A stretch of 64,000 nucleotides of DNA from Aestuariibaculum sp. M13 (lineage in GTDB: Bacteria > Bacteroidota > Bacteroidia > Flavobacteriales > Flavobacteriaceae). Each line of letters opens with the position of its first letter. Position 1 is the first letter of the stretch. This document shows positions 1-9,092 of the stretch, piece by piece. The notes beneath the pieces were generated by a model, which was given only the letters and a program-made list of their open reading frames with translations, was not told where the DNA came from and ran no database searches. The stretch spans positions 124,001 through 188,000 of the forward strand of contig NZ_JANIAC010000005.1 of the NCBI RefSeq assembly GCF_024723255.1. Direction: 5' to 3'. Both the position numbers and the translations under genes were made by a program.

Positions 1-415
1 GTTTATTATGTTTTTCGTTTTTAATCAGGTCCTTATTCAATTTGGTTTCAATAATTTCATTATTCTCCATATTATGGGTAATAACTCTAATATTTTCAAC
101 TTTTTCACTAGCTAGTTCATTATTGTATAAAGAAATATAATGTATGGCGTTACTCAACCCAGATTCATTTAAAATCTTAATTTTTCGAATAACTTTTCTA
201 ATAAAATAGATACGATCTTTAAATTCAAAATCAATATCTGTAGAAACTTGAACAGATTCGTAAATGATTAAGGCATTGGCTTCAGAATCTGCTTCATAAC
301 TGGAGCCCTTTAAGTCTTCATAGGTAACATCATACCCTTGAGTATTATAATATTCCTGAGAAAAACCACACAGACTTATAAAGAGCGTTAGGATTTTAAT
401 TAATTTTCGTGTCAT
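1..415 (-). CDS. DUF3857-like protein, N-terminal part (cut by window edge)
   Basis: The reading frame opens with ATG at 415 on the minus strand and runs off the left edge without a stop, giving about 138 residues. It begins with a signal peptide (MTRKLIKILTLFISLCGFSQ) followed by a mature part rich in beta-strand-like segments. The order of segments resembles the N-terminus of DUF3857/transglutaminase-like exported proteins of Bacteroidetes, which remain of unknown function. The call rests on general resemblance, because the diagnostic transglutaminase core would lie outside the window. What is certain is a secreted protein; the family name is tentative. Confidence 0.5.
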   Translation of the reverse strand, partial: MTRKLIKILTLFISLCGFSQEYYNTQGYDVTYEDLKGSSYEADSEANALIIYESVQVSTDIDFEFKDRIYFIRKVIRKIKILNESGLSNAIHYISLYNNELASEKVENIRVITHNMENNEIIETKLNKDLIKNEKHNK

Positions 416-453
416 AACAGTTTAATCGGTACTGTTAAAGTTCTGAAAATTAA

Positions 454-1818
454 TTAATCAAACAAAATTGTTTTTAGTTTCTTATTCTTTCTTAAATAAC
501 TTTGAATAATATGTTGCGTGTCTCTATTATTCTGCATTGGAGTAATAATAGATTGAAGAATCTCAATATTATTAATCTGGTAGTTTAGATTATAAAAACC
601 GATACCTTTAAATACGCCATTTTCAATTAAAATAGCACTGCGCTCGTCAATATCACGACCTCTGTCTATAATAACCATGTTTTGGTTAGTGTAACTGTTT
701 TTAGCTATTAATTTAGAAACACGATCGTTATAATTTTCGGGAGATTCTTTGCCAATGCAAGCGCCTTCACACTGTTTTATATCGTAATTAAAACAACTGG
801 TTTTGGTTTGGTATATGCCGGTTAGTTTCTGGCAAAGTTTATATTCTTCAACGGCGTGGTTTATAAAACTTTTACCGCTGTCTCTGTTGCTAAACGTGGT
901 TATGGGTTTTTTACGACCGTCTGCAATATCTATTTTTAAATTAATATACCCCTTATCGTCAGTAAAGCTGTAAAGGGCATGAGTAAAACGCGTTCTACGG
1001 AGTGCACGATTAAATTTAGGTTTAATGTTTTTAATCGCTTCACTTTCCTTTAAAAGCGCTACAAGTTCGCTACCTGTGGTTTCATAACTCACCGAATCCA
1101 CTAAATTCTGAATTTGTTTAGACTTTCTATTGGTATTGGTAAAATGCTGATTGACGCGTTTTTTTATATTGTTACTCTTGCCAATATAAATGATATTACC
1201 TTCTGCATTATGAATATAATAAACACCGGTTTCCGAAGGTAAATCGGCTAAAATATCTAAATGTCTTGGTTCAAGCTGATGCTTAGGATTTAGTTTAATA
1301 GATTGCTGAATGATACTTTTAGAAGTGTCTTTATCTAATAACAGTTTAAACAATTTAAGCGTTGCCAATGCATCACCTGATGCTCTATGGCGATCGCTTA
1401 CAGGAATCCCTAAAGATCTTACCAATTTGCCTAAACTATAAGAAGGTTGTCCCGGAATAAGTTGTTTAGAAAGTTCTACGGAACATAACGAAGGACGAAT
1501 ATATTCGAAACCTAAACGTCTGAATTCGGTACACAATATACGATAATCAAACTGGGCATTGTGAGCCACCAAAATACAATCTTCGGTAATCTCAACAATG
1601 CGTTTAGCCACTTCAAAAAACTTAGGGGCATTGCGTAACATATTACTGTTTATGCCCGTAAGGTTAACGACAAAAGGTTGTATTTCGCGTTCAGGATTAA
1701 CAAGGCTAATAAACTGATCTACAATTTGATGTCCATCATATTTGTAGATTGCAATTTCGGTAATGCCTTCCTCGTTATATTTACCACCAGTCGTTTCTAT
1801 GTCTAATATTGCGTACAA
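454..1818 (-). CDS. Exonuclease (DEDDh) / GIY-YIG nuclease fusion, DnaQ-UvrC-like
   Basis: 454 residues with two nuclease modules. Residues 1-165 form a DnaQ/epsilon-type 3'-5' exonuclease: D6-x-E8 in DIETTG, HNAQFD at 86-91, and H144/D149 in HRASGDA complete the DEDDh set. Residues about 195-275 form a GIY-YIG domain (GVYYI at 198-202, YIG at 211-213, R221) like the first nuclease of UvrC. Near 340-360 is a UvrC-like cysteine cluster (C-x-NYD-x3-C-x3-C). The UvrC C-terminal RNase H-like half and helix-hairpin-helix are absent, as in Cho-like proteins. A DNA repair or editing role is inferred. The start is TTG at 1818; an in-frame stop lies at 1828-1830 and no ATG lies between. Confidence 0.85.
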   Translation of the reverse strand: MYAILDIETTGGKYNEEGITEIAIYKYDGHQIVDQFISLVNPEREIQPFVVNLTGINSNMLRNAPKFFEVAKRIVEITEDCILVAHNAQFDYRILCTEFRRLGFEYIRPSLCSVELSKQLIPGQPSYSLGKLVRSLGIPVSDRHRASGDALATLKLFKLLLDKDTSKSIIQQSIKLNPKHQLEPRHLDILADLPSETGVYYIHNAEGNIIYIGKSNNIKKRVNQHFTNTNRKSKQIQNLVDSVSYETTGSELVALLKESEAIKNIKPKFNRALRRTRFTHALYSFTDDKGYINLKIDIADGRKKPITTFSNRDSGKSFINHAVEEYKLCQKLTGIYQTKTSCFNYDIKQCEGACIGKESPENYNDRVSKLIAKNSYTNQNMVIIDRGRDIDERSAILIENGVFKGIGFYNLNYQINNIEILQSIITPMQNNRDTQHIIQSYLRKNKKLKTILFD

Positions 1819-1850
1819 ATAATGTTCTTAAGTTTAAAGCTTGAAATGTC

Positions 1851-2519
1851 TTAGTTGTAGTTTCGTTCCCCAAATATACTACTTCCAACCCGAACCATTG
1901 TACTTCCGCAGTCAATTGCTAACTTATAATCACCACTCATACCCATACTTATGGTTTCTAATTTGCAGTTTGGAGTTTCAATAGCTTTTAATTCATCAAA
2001 AGTTTCTTTTAATTTGGTGAATTCCTGCTTTATTTGAGTTTCATTATCAGTAAAAGTAGCCATACCCATAACGCCAACAATTTTTATATTTTGTAATTCT
2101 GAAAAGTCATCAGATTGCAATATTTCTGAAGCTTCAGCGGTTGTCATTCCAAATTTACTGTCTTCTTCAGCTATTTTTATTTGTAGCAAGCAGTTGATGG
2201 CTCTTCTGTATCTCGCGGCTTGTCGGTTTATTTCATTCAGAAGTTTAAAATTATCGACACCATGAATTAAATTCACAAAAGACGCCATGTATTTAACTTT
2301 ATTGCGCTGCACATGACCAATCATATGCCATTGAATATCTTTAGGCATCACCTCGTGTTTCTCGACCATTTCCTGAATTTTGTTTTCACCAAAAATGCGT
2401 TGTCCGGCATTGTAGGCTTCCATTAAATCAGGAACAGGTTTGGTTTTAGATACCGCTACAAGGGTAACATGTGCAGGTAAATCGGATTTTATATGATTTA
2501 AATTTTGTGGTATTGACAT
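1851..2519 (-). CDS. YggS family pyridoxal phosphate homeostasis protein
   Basis: 222 residues, the usual length of the YggS/PROSC family, which binds pyridoxal 5'-phosphate without known catalysis and buffers PLP in the cytoplasm. VAVSKTKP at residues 21-28 holds the PLP lysine (K25), and FGENKIQE and WHMIGHVQRNK are the next family motifs. MGMSGDY followed by VRVGSSIFGERNY near the C-terminus contributes to phosphate binding. It starts 15 bp after the stop of the upstream dehydrogenase gene on the same strand, so co-transcription is likely. Nothing odd was seen. Confidence 0.93.
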   Translation of the reverse strand: MSIPQNLNHIKSDLPAHVTLVAVSKTKPVPDLMEAYNAGQRIFGENKIQEMVEKHEVMPKDIQWHMIGHVQRNKVKYMASFVNLIHGVDNFKLLNEINRQAARYRRAINCLLQIKIAEEDSKFGMTTAEASEILQSDDFSELQNIKIVGVMGMATFTDNETQIKQEFTKLKETFDELKAIETPNCKLETISMGMSGDYKLAIDCGSTMVRVGSSIFGERNYN

Positions 2520-2534
2520 TTTTTAAACAATATA

Positions 2535-3425
2535 TTATTTAGAGAATTGAATCGATATGGTTTCGGCCTTTTTACTTTCTGAATAATCGTAAAATCCTTC
2601 CCCGGATTTTACGCCTAATTTTCCGGCACGAACCATATTCACTAATAACGGACATGGTGCATATTTCGGATTTTTAAATCCGTCGTACATCACATTTAAA
2701 ATTGATAGACAAACATCCAACCCAATAAAATCGGCAAGTTGTAATGGTCCCATAGGGTGTGCCATACCCAGTTTCATCACTGTATCAATTTCAAAAACTC
2801 CTGCAACGCCATTGTATAAGGTTTCAATAGATTCGTTAATCATGGGCATTAATATACGGTTCGCAACAAACCCTGGATAATCGTTTACTTCAACCGGAGT
2901 TTTTCCTAAATCAGCTGAAAGTGTCATGATAGTTTCGGTAACAACATCGCTGGTGTTGTAACCACGAATCACTTCAACCAGTTTCATGATAGGCACCGGA
3001 TTCATAAAATGCATACCAATAACTTTGTCAGGTCTGGAAGTAGCTGCTGCTATTTGGGTAATGGAAATAGATGAGGTATTGGTTGCCAGAATAGTTTCTT
3101 CGGCGCAAGCTTCATCTAACTGTTTGAAAATTTTCAGTTTTAAGTCGATATTTTCAGTCGCTGCTTCAATAACCAAATCGGTTTGTCTGACGCCTTCAGG
3201 AATGCTTAAAAATGTTGCAATATTTGATAAGGTTTCGGCTTTATCTGTTTCATTTATAACTTTCTTAGCTATCATTCTGTCTAAGTTCTTTGAAATGGTT
3301 GATAAGCCTTTTTCTAAAGAAGCTTCGCTAATATCAATAAGATTCACTTTAAAACCGTTTTGAGCAAAGGCATGAGCAATACCATTACCCATGGTTCCTG
3401 CCCCAATAACTGCAATCTGTTTCAT
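2535..3425 (-). CDS. 3-hydroxybutyryl-CoA dehydrogenase (3-hydroxyacyl-CoA dehydrogenase family)
   Basis: 296 residues, single-domain type. An NAD-binding Rossmann motif opens the protein (IGAGTMGNG; G8, G10, G13), followed by the second domain with HFMNPVPIMKLVE, whose H139 is the expected catalytic histidine, and NDYPGFVANRI. Family function is NAD(P)-dependent oxidation of L-3-hydroxyacyl-CoA, as in butyrate or beta-oxidation routes. No thiolase or enoyl-CoA hydratase is beside it here, so the pathway cannot be told from context. It probably heads a two-gene unit with the YggS gene. Substrate chain length is not visible in the sequence. Confidence 0.9.
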   Translation of the reverse strand: MKQIAVIGAGTMGNGIAHAFAQNGFKVNLIDISEASLEKGLSTISKNLDRMIAKKVINETDKAETLSNIATFLSIPEGVRQTDLVIEAATENIDLKLKIFKQLDEACAEETILATNTSSISITQIAAATSRPDKVIGMHFMNPVPIMKLVEVIRGYNTSDVVTETIMTLSADLGKTPVEVNDYPGFVANRILMPMINESIETLYNGVAGVFEIDTVMKLGMAHPMGPLQLADFIGLDVCLSILNVMYDGFKNPKYAPCPLLVNMVRAGKLGVKSGEGFYDYSESKKAETISIQFSK

Positions 3426-3513
3426 TTTTTAAGCTATTTGTTATCTATTAAATGCATAAATAGTTTGATATTAAAAATACCAAACTATTTATGAGTATAA
3501 AAACGTTGCTTAG

Positions 3514-4473
3514 TTAAAAGCAATTTATAATTTGAGTTGCTACGCGCAAGGCTTCGGTACCGTCGTGTAATGTTACTATTGGTGCTCTGTCGTTATTAAT
3601 GGCATCGGCGAAGGTATTTAATTCATCTAAAATAGAATTGTTATTCGCAACAGGCGGATTATCGAAGTAGATTTGCTTTTTCTCTCCTTCGGCATTTTGT
3701 AATACCATATCGAAATCGCCAGGATGTTCCGGAGCGTCTTTCATTTTTACGACTTCACATTTTTTCTCAAGGAAATCTACCGAGATGTAAGCATCTTTCT
3801 GGAAGAAACGTGCTTTACGCATTTTCTTTAATGAAATTCTACTTGCTGTTAAGTTGGCTACACAACCATTTTCGAATTCGATACGGGCGTTGGCAATATC
3901 AGGAGAATTGCTGATAACAGCAACACCGCTGGCACTAATATGTTTTACTTTAGATTTTACAACACTTAAAATAATGTCGATATCGTGAATCATTAAATCT
4001 AAAACCACAGGAACATCGGTTCCTCTTGGATTAAATTCCGCTAAGCGGTGCGATTCAATAAACATAGGAGCGTTAATTTCGTCTTTAACAGCTAAAAAAG
4101 CAGGGTTAAATCGCTCAACATGACCAACCTGACCTCTTAGTTTGTTTTCGGCTAAAAGTTCGCGGATATGTTCGGCTTCTTCAACCGTATTGGTAATAGG
4201 TTTTTCTATAAAAATGTGTTTGCCTTTCGCAATAGCTTGTTTGGCACAATCGTAGTGAGAAAGGGTAGGTGTTACAATATCTACCACGTCTACAGCATCA
4301 ATTAATTCCTCTATAGAATTGAAAAACTTATATCCGAATTCGGCTTCTACTTTTTTACCGTTTTCCTCGTTGGCATCGTAGAAACCAACAAGTTCATATT
4401 TATCTGATTGATTTAGAAGTTTTAAATGTATTTTTCCAAGGTGACCAGCACCAAGTACACCGGCTTTTAGCAT
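3514..4473 (-). CDS. Gfo/Idh/MocA family NAD(P)-dependent oxidoreductase
   Basis: 319 residues. The N-terminal Rossmann fold is marked by GVLGAGHLGKIH, and EKPITNTVEEAEHI carries the lysine-containing EKP motif of the Gfo/Idh/MocA family. The middle part (VGHVERFNPAF and DLMIHDIDI) fits the catalytic domain, with a histidine in the MIHDID segment. Family members oxidise or reduce sugars and sugar derivatives, and the exact substrate cannot be read here. A candidate promoter element lies just upstream: CAAAAATA at 4493-4500, which reads TATTTTTG on the minus strand. It is divergent from pcm across a 161-bp gap. Confidence 0.85.
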   Translation of the reverse strand: MLKAGVLGAGHLGKIHLKLLNQSDKYELVGFYDANEENGKKVEAEFGYKFFNSIEELIDAVDVVDIVTPTLSHYDCAKQAIAKGKHIFIEKPITNTVEEAEHIRELLAENKLRGQVGHVERFNPAFLAVKDEINAPMFIESHRLAEFNPRGTDVPVVLDLMIHDIDIILSVVKSKVKHISASGVAVISNSPDIANARIEFENGCVANLTASRISLKKMRKARFFQKDAYISVDFLEKKCEVVKMKDAPEHPGDFDMVLQNAEGEKKQIYFDNPPVANNNSILDELNTFADAINNDRAPIVTLHDGTEALRVATQIINCF

Positions 4474-4634
4474 AATAATATTAGGTTTTCAACAAAAATA
4501 AGATATTTAAAGTATGAATATCATTATTATTAGTATAAATTTTCGACTAAAGAAAGGCAACGGAAATTCTATAAAAATTATTTTCAGCTTTAAAATGTTT
4601 AACTAATTTTAGCCTTTACAAACACCAGCGAATA

Positions 4635-5276
4635 TTGAAAGATACTTTTAGACATAAGGGATTACGCCAGCAATTGGTTAATGTGTTAATTGACAAAGGA
4701 ATAAAAAATGATGCCGTATTAAAGGCCATTGGTAAAATACCGAGACACCTTTTTATGGATTCTGGTTTTTTAGATCATGCGTATGTCGATAAGGCATTTC
4801 CTATTGCAGCAGACCAAACCATTTCGCAACCTTATACTGTAGCTTTCCAAACCGAATTGTTAGATGTAAAGCGCGAAGATAAAATTCTTGAAATAGGAAC
4901 AGGAAGTGGTTATCAAACCGCAGTTTTACTGGAATTGGGAGCTCGTGTTTATTCTATAGAACGCCAGCAGGAGTTGTTTAAAAAAACCAGTAAGTTTTTA
5001 CCTCAATTGGGCTACCGAGCTAAAAGCTTCATTTTTGGTGATGGTTATAAAGGCTTGCCTCAGGAAGCGCCGTTTGATGGTATTATTGTTACGGCTGGTG
5101 CGCCATTTGTGCCTAAGCCTTTGTTAAGCCAGTTAAAAGTAGGGGGTAGGTTAGTGATTCCTGTGGGTGAAGATGTACAAATTATGAACCTATTTATTAG
5201 AAAAGGTCCTAAAGAATTTGAACAACATGAATTTGGAGAATTCCGCTTTGTACCTTTGCTAGAGGATAAAAATTAA
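4635..5276 (+). CDS. pcm: Protein-L-isoaspartate O-methyltransferase
   Basis: 213 residues, normal length. It transfers a methyl group from S-adenosylmethionine to isoaspartyl residues, starting repair of aged proteins in the cytoplasm. Visible motifs are the family segment IAADQTISQPYTVA and the SAM-binding motif I (ILEIGTGSGYQTA), followed by VYSIERQ and GDGYKG. The reading begins at TTG 4635 because no in-frame ATG precedes the conserved DTFRHKGLRQQL start. Its last four bases overlap the stop of the convergent lipoprotein gene, so transcripts meet tail to tail with no room for a separate terminator. Confidence 0.93.
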   Translation: MKDTFRHKGLRQQLVNVLIDKGIKNDAVLKAIGKIPRHLFMDSGFLDHAYVDKAFPIAADQTISQPYTVAFQTELLDVKREDKILEIGTGSGYQTAVLLELGARVYSIERQQELFKKTSKFLPQLGYRAKSFIFGDGYKGLPQEAPFDGIIVTAGAPFVPKPLLSQLKVGGRLVIPVGEDVQIMNLFIRKGPKEFEQHEFGEFRFVPLLEDKN

Positions 5277-5716
5277 TCCCATACAAATTTCCAGGAACCA
5301 TTACTTTGGCGCCGCCATACCGTATGAAAGATGCCTTTTGTAATTATGTCTTTTCCGGTTGTGTCTGGATGCGTATAGCTGTATGTTCCATAAGTATAGG
5401 CTAGATCACCCGATGATGCAACATCTACAAAATCGGGCGACCATTTAAGTCCTTTTGAGTTTGAATCTACCATATATTCGGCAATGGCCGATTTACCTTT
5501 AATCAGTTTTTCATTACGAAGTAAAATAGCATCATCGGAAGCAAAATAAAGAAATGCTTCGTTCATCCCTTCGCTTTGCGCCATTTCGGAAAAACGGTGT
5601 TCGGTTTCTAAAACCTCCTGTTTCCAAAGCTCTATTTGTTCTTTATTAGGCTTCATATCTTGGTGGCATGAGATGATAGATAAAATGCATAGCGAAAGAG
5701 CGATTAAGGATTTCAT
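5273..5716 (-). CDS. DUF4440/SnoaL-like (NTF2-fold) lipoprotein
   Basis: 147 residues. The N-terminus is a lipoprotein signal with lipobox IISC (Cys17), so export and lipid anchoring are expected. The remainder matches the NTF2-like fold of DUF4440 proteins: a helical start (ETEHRFSEMAQSEG), a central DDAILLRNEKLIKGKSAI segment, and a final TYGTYSYTHPD and FHTVWRRQSNGSWKFVWD strand pair. Members bind small hydrophobic ligands or act as isomerase-like enzymes; no activity is predictable here. It lies 11 bp after the CocE-type hydrolase gene on the same strand and probably shares its transcript. Confidence 0.8.
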   Translation of the reverse strand: MKSLIALSLCILSIISCHQDMKPNKEQIELWKQEVLETEHRFSEMAQSEGMNEAFLYFASDDAILLRNEKLIKGKSAIAEYMVDSNSKGLKWSPDFVDVASSGDLAYTYGTYSYTHPDTTGKDIITKGIFHTVWRRQSNGSWKFVWD

Positions 5717-5727
5717 CTTTTGTTAGG

Positions 5728-7566
5728 TTACTCTTTTGTTGCGCTTTCAAAAGCATTAAGTCCACCAACAACAGGTAAAGTTAACGTTGTTCCGTCTAAA
5801 TCAACGGTTAATTTAGTACCAGGTTTTGGATGCAGTGTAAATTCTTTGTCGCTGGAAAAAATCATTAAGCCGATTTGTTGACCTGCTCTGATAATTTGAT
5901 CATCAGGCATTAAATCGAAAGTCACTTCATAAAATTTACCTGGCTTTAACGGCTCGCTTTCTAGAATGGATTTGTGGTTTTGAGGATCGGCCCAACCACG
6001 AGTAATAATATTGTCGGTGATCTTTACTTTGCCTTCGTTCCAAGGTAATGACACTAACCAAACCGATAAGTTTGCCGCAGGTTTATTACTTGCCAATTTA
6101 ACGGTAACTTTTGGAACACCTGAAATATGAAGATCTTTTGAAAGTTTAGGGGTGATATAAATAAGACGATTTTTTGAACTTTCAGCTTTAGCTAAAGTAG
6201 CACCGTCAAAATTTACATCATCAACTAAGGTTTCTTTGCCTTGCTTTTTTGATGTGTTTACGCTTAAACTTCCTTTTGCAGGGTTTCCTTTAACTAAATG
6301 AAGTGTTACTGGCTTAGCTTCAGGATTTGGGAAATCGGCATAAGCTGTTGGCTCAGACTGTTTGTCGTTTTCTCTAACAATCCATGCTTTGTTGCTTTCA
6401 TTTTCTACTCCGTTATCAATTCCGAATAAATAATGTGTAAACCAACGGTTCATCATCCCTACTGGAGGTGGTCCGCCATGTCCATTTTGATGATAGTAGA
6501 TTTGGGTTTCCAAGCCCATTTCTTTAGCTTTTTTATAGATTCTATAACTGTGCTCTGGCATGACATTCCAATCGTTAAATCCGTGAGACATTAACAACGC
6601 AGCTTTCATCGGTGCCATATCGTTTAAATAATCGCGACCTGCCCAAAAATCATTATAATCGCCAGTAATTCTATCCTGATATTTTCTAAGAATAGAATCT
6701 CTGACAAACTGATTGTTATGTGCTCTTTTTGATTCATCACCACTATGTATAAATTCATAAAGAACATCAATATCTTCACCTAAATACCCCCCTGGAGAAC
6801 GTACCAATCCGTTAGAGCGGTAATAATGATAATACGATGTATTCGGCGCTACAGGGATAATGACTTCCAGTCCTTCAACACCTGTTGTTGCGGCTGCTAA
6901 TGGAAGTGTTCCGTTGTATGATGTTCCAGTCATACCAACTTTTCCGGTGGTCCAGTACGCTTCAATCGTTTCATTTCCGTAAGGCTCGGTATAACCTTTT
7001 GCGCGTCCGTTTAACCAGTCTATAACTGCTTTAGGAGCCAATGACTCATTATCTCCTCCAACCGTTGGAGAGCCTTGAGATAATCCTGTTCCGGGAGATG
7101 ACGAGTGGACTACGATATAACCTCGAGGAACCCATATGCCAACTTGAGAATTTGATATAATTGGACGTTTTCCTATTCGGGTCACTTCAGGGTGTACATG
7201 GTCTTTAGGTTTTTCACCTAATTCGTGATTAACATCCCAGAAGATACCATCAATATCTGGAGCGACACCGGCGTAGTATGGGCTTGATTCGTAAATAACA
7301 GGAAGTTTTAGCCCCTCAGTTTCGGTTTGAGATGGTCTGGTAACATCTACATGCACACGATCTAGTTTACCATCACCATCAGAATCGAAAGTGGTTTCTA
7401 CCCATAAATCATGTCGAATCCATTTGTCAGGATTACTGAAGGCTTCAATAATTTGAGCCTCACCGTTTTTAAAAATGGGTTCAGCTTTTTGACCAAAAGT
7501 AGAGGTAGCTGAAAAAAAAATGCTCATAAGAATAGAGCATTTTAAAGTGTTGTTTAATTTCAACAT
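5728..7566 (-). CDS. Secreted CocE/NonD (Xaa-Pro dipeptidyl-peptidase S15) hydrolase
   Basis: 612 residues from ATG at 7566, chosen because it gives a signal peptide ending in FFSATSTFGQ; the frame stays open further upstream but that would overlap the preceding gene. Peptidase S15 alpha/beta-hydrolase: the GTSYNG segment carries the nucleophile serine, followed by GYLGEDID, a MSHGFNDWNVMPEHS segment with the likely acid, and YYHQNGHGGPP with the likely histidine. The last about 170 residues form the beta-sandwich C-terminal domain typical of S15/CocE. The product should cleave ester or amide bonds, possibly X-Pro dipeptides, outside the cytoplasm. The start lies 5 bp after the upstream NTF2-like gene, so the two are surely co-transcribed. 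Confidence 0.85.
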   Translation of the reverse strand: MLKLNNTLKCSILMSIFFSATSTFGQKAEPIFKNGEAQIIEAFSNPDKWIRHDLWVETTFDSDGDGKLDRVHVDVTRPSQTETEGLKLPVIYESSPYYAGVAPDIDGIFWDVNHELGEKPKDHVHPEVTRIGKRPIISNSQVGIWVPRGYIVVHSSSPGTGLSQGSPTVGGDNESLAPKAVIDWLNGRAKGYTEPYGNETIEAYWTTGKVGMTGTSYNGTLPLAAATTGVEGLEVIIPVAPNTSYYHYYRSNGLVRSPGGYLGEDIDVLYEFIHSGDESKRAHNNQFVRDSILRKYQDRITGDYNDFWAGRDYLNDMAPMKAALLMSHGFNDWNVMPEHSYRIYKKAKEMGLETQIYYHQNGHGGPPPVGMMNRWFTHYLFGIDNGVENESNKAWIVRENDKQSEPTAYADFPNPEAKPVTLHLVKGNPAKGSLSVNTSKKQGKETLVDDVNFDGATLAKAESSKNRLIYITPKLSKDLHISGVPKVTVKLASNKPAANLSVWLVSLPWNEGKVKITDNIITRGWADPQNHKSILESEPLKPGKFYEVTFDLMPDDQIIRAGQQIGLMIFSSDKEFTLHPKPGTKLTVDLDGTTLTLPVVGGLNAFESATKE

Positions 7567-7571
7567 AAATA

Positions 7572-8126
7572 TTAAGATTTTTGCTTTGGTAAGTATGTTC
7601 TCGGTATTGGTGTTCTTCGAGACTCGTTTGCCCAGTATATATTTATAATCCACCAACGTTTACCATCATTATATAATTGAATACTGTTGATGCCTCTCAT
7701 AAAAGGCTCTTCGTCTTCTTTATTTTTATAAGCTTCATAGGTGCTGAATACTTGAGACATATTGCCAAATGTATTGGAAGTACGATGAATTTCTCTTTCA
7801 TGAAAACCATGTTCAACCATCCATTTTCCAGAGTTTTTAATGTAATCGCCCGGATTCATATAGCTAACCATAGCTTCACGCATTTGGTTTTTTCCTGAAG
7901 CAATTAATTTAGCATCTTTATAGAACAGAAATTTGAATAAATCCCAGTTGCGTTCTTCTCCAGGATCTCCGGAAATCACATCATATAATGTACGAACAAT
8001 ATTGTCTATGGTTTGTACATTTTGTGTGTAATCAGGTTCTTTGTTTTCTTCTTTAGGAGCTTCATCCTGAGCAAAAGTTGAAATAGATAAAGTGCTTAAA
8101 AAAGCAAGCAAAATGAGTTTTTTCAT
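7572..8126 (-). CDS. Exported NTF2-like (nuclear transport factor 2 fold) protein
   Basis: 184 residues with a classical signal peptide (MKKLILLAFLSTLSISTFAQ), then an acidic linker and an NTF2/SnoaL-like core: TIDNIVRTLYDVISG, FLFYKDAKLIASG, FSTYEAYKNKEDEEP and SIQLYNDGKRWWIINIYW. The tryptophan-rich last strands are typical for the fold. No catalytic residues can be assigned. It leads a unit with the CocE-type hydrolase (5-bp gap) and the DUF4440 lipoprotein, so two NTF2-fold proteins flank one exported hydrolase. A candidate promoter is TATATTTA on the minus strand, near 8160. Confidence 0.7.
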   Translation of the reverse strand: MKKLILLAFLSTLSISTFAQDEAPKEENKEPDYTQNVQTIDNIVRTLYDVISGDPGEERNWDLFKFLFYKDAKLIASGKNQMREAMVSYMNPGDYIKNSGKWMVEHGFHEREIHRTSNTFGNMSQVFSTYEAYKNKEDEEPFMRGINSIQLYNDGKRWWIINIYWANESRRTPIPRTYLPKQKS

Positions 8127-8220
8127 TCTATAAGGTTATAAAATTAAGCTTAAATATAGCCGTTTGGTTCTTAATATCTTGTTAAACGTATCTTAAACAT
8201 TAATATTTTAGGTTACGTTT

Positions 8221-8679
8221 TTATTTGTAAGCTTTCTTTATTCTGTCTAAATCACGTTTATTATCGCGGTCTTTAATAGTATCGCGTTTATCGTGTAATT
8301 TTTTTCCACGAGCCAGAGCAATATCCATTTTAGCAAATCCCTTATCGTTAATAAACAGACGAAGTGGAACTATGGTAAGCCCTGTGCTCTGTACTTCTTT
8401 ATGAAGTTTTTTTAATTCGCGTTTGTTTAAAAGGAGTTTACGTTCGGCTTTTGGTCGGTGGTTGTAGTAGTTTCCAAAGGCGTACTCTTCAATAGTCATA
8501 TTGATTACGAAAAGTTCACCACGTTGGTTAAATTCACAAAAGCTCTCAGCTATAGAGGCTTTACTACTACGTATTGATTTAATTTCGGTTCCCGTAAGCA
8601 CAATTCCTGCGGTATACTTATCAAGTATTTCATAAAGGAAACGGGCTTTCTTATTTTGTATGTTAATCTTTTTCTGCAT
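8221..8679 (-). CDS. smpB: SsrA-binding protein SmpB
   Basis: About 152 residues from ATG at 8679; an in-frame TTG at 8688 would add only three residues and is less likely. SmpB binds tmRNA and brings it to stalled ribosomes for trans-translation. Family signatures are NKKARFLYEI, the oligonucleotide-binding segment GIVLTGTEIKSIR, and the basic C-terminal KKLHDKRDTIKDRD, which forms the tail that enters the ribosomal A site. The tmRNA gene itself was not seen in this window. It is a single gene on the minus strand. Confidence 0.97.
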   Translation of the reverse strand: MQKKINIQNKKARFLYEILDKYTAGIVLTGTEIKSIRSSKASIAESFCEFNQRGELFVINMTIEEYAFGNYYNHRPKAERKLLLNKRELKKLHKEVQSTGLTIVPLRLFINDKGFAKMDIALARGKKLHDKRDTIKDRDNKRDLDRIKKAYK

Positions 8680-8818
8680 CACGCACAAAACTACACAATT
8701 TACTCGAAAATTGAGATTTGTAGAAGCATCAAAGATTACCTAAAATCCAAATTATATTATTCTTTTATTTAGTTGATTTAATATGAGGATGTTTATCAAA
8801 GGTAAGCTGGTGGTGATT

Positions 8819-9028
8819 TTAAGGGTTCATAGTAAAGCCGACTTTTAAAGTCACTTGCCACATGGCTACCTGTCCGTCTTCAATATTACCGCGGGTTTCA
8901 ATAACTTCAAACCATCTAAGGTTATGAATTGATCTTGAAGCTTTTTCTAAAGCATTTTGTATGGCATCATCGCTAGATTTTTCTGAAGTGCCAACAATTT
9001 CTATTTTCTTGTAAATATGTGCATCCAT
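8819..9028 (-). CDS. Dodecin (flavin-binding small protein)
   Basis: 69 residues, the normal size. Dodecins form hollow dodecamers that store riboflavin, FMN or FAD in the cytoplasm. The protein shows the family pattern: an N-terminal strand (HIYKKIEIVGTSEKSSDDAI), one amphipathic helix, the flavin-stacking tryptophan in LRWFEV, and the C-terminal strands with WQVTLKVGF. The start is ATG 9028. Upstream, 65 bp away, lies a three-hexamer motif (9093-9119) that also occurs before narK and nirB, so the gene may be controlled with nitrate assimilation. Confidence 0.93.
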   Translation of the reverse strand: MDAHIYKKIEIVGTSEKSSDDAIQNALEKASRSIHNLRWFEVIETRGNIEDGQVAMWQVTLKVGFTMNP

Positions 9029-9092
9029 GTCTATTGTTAATTTTAAAATGATTTATATAAGATACGAAAAATGGATGAATCATTCATTTTAT

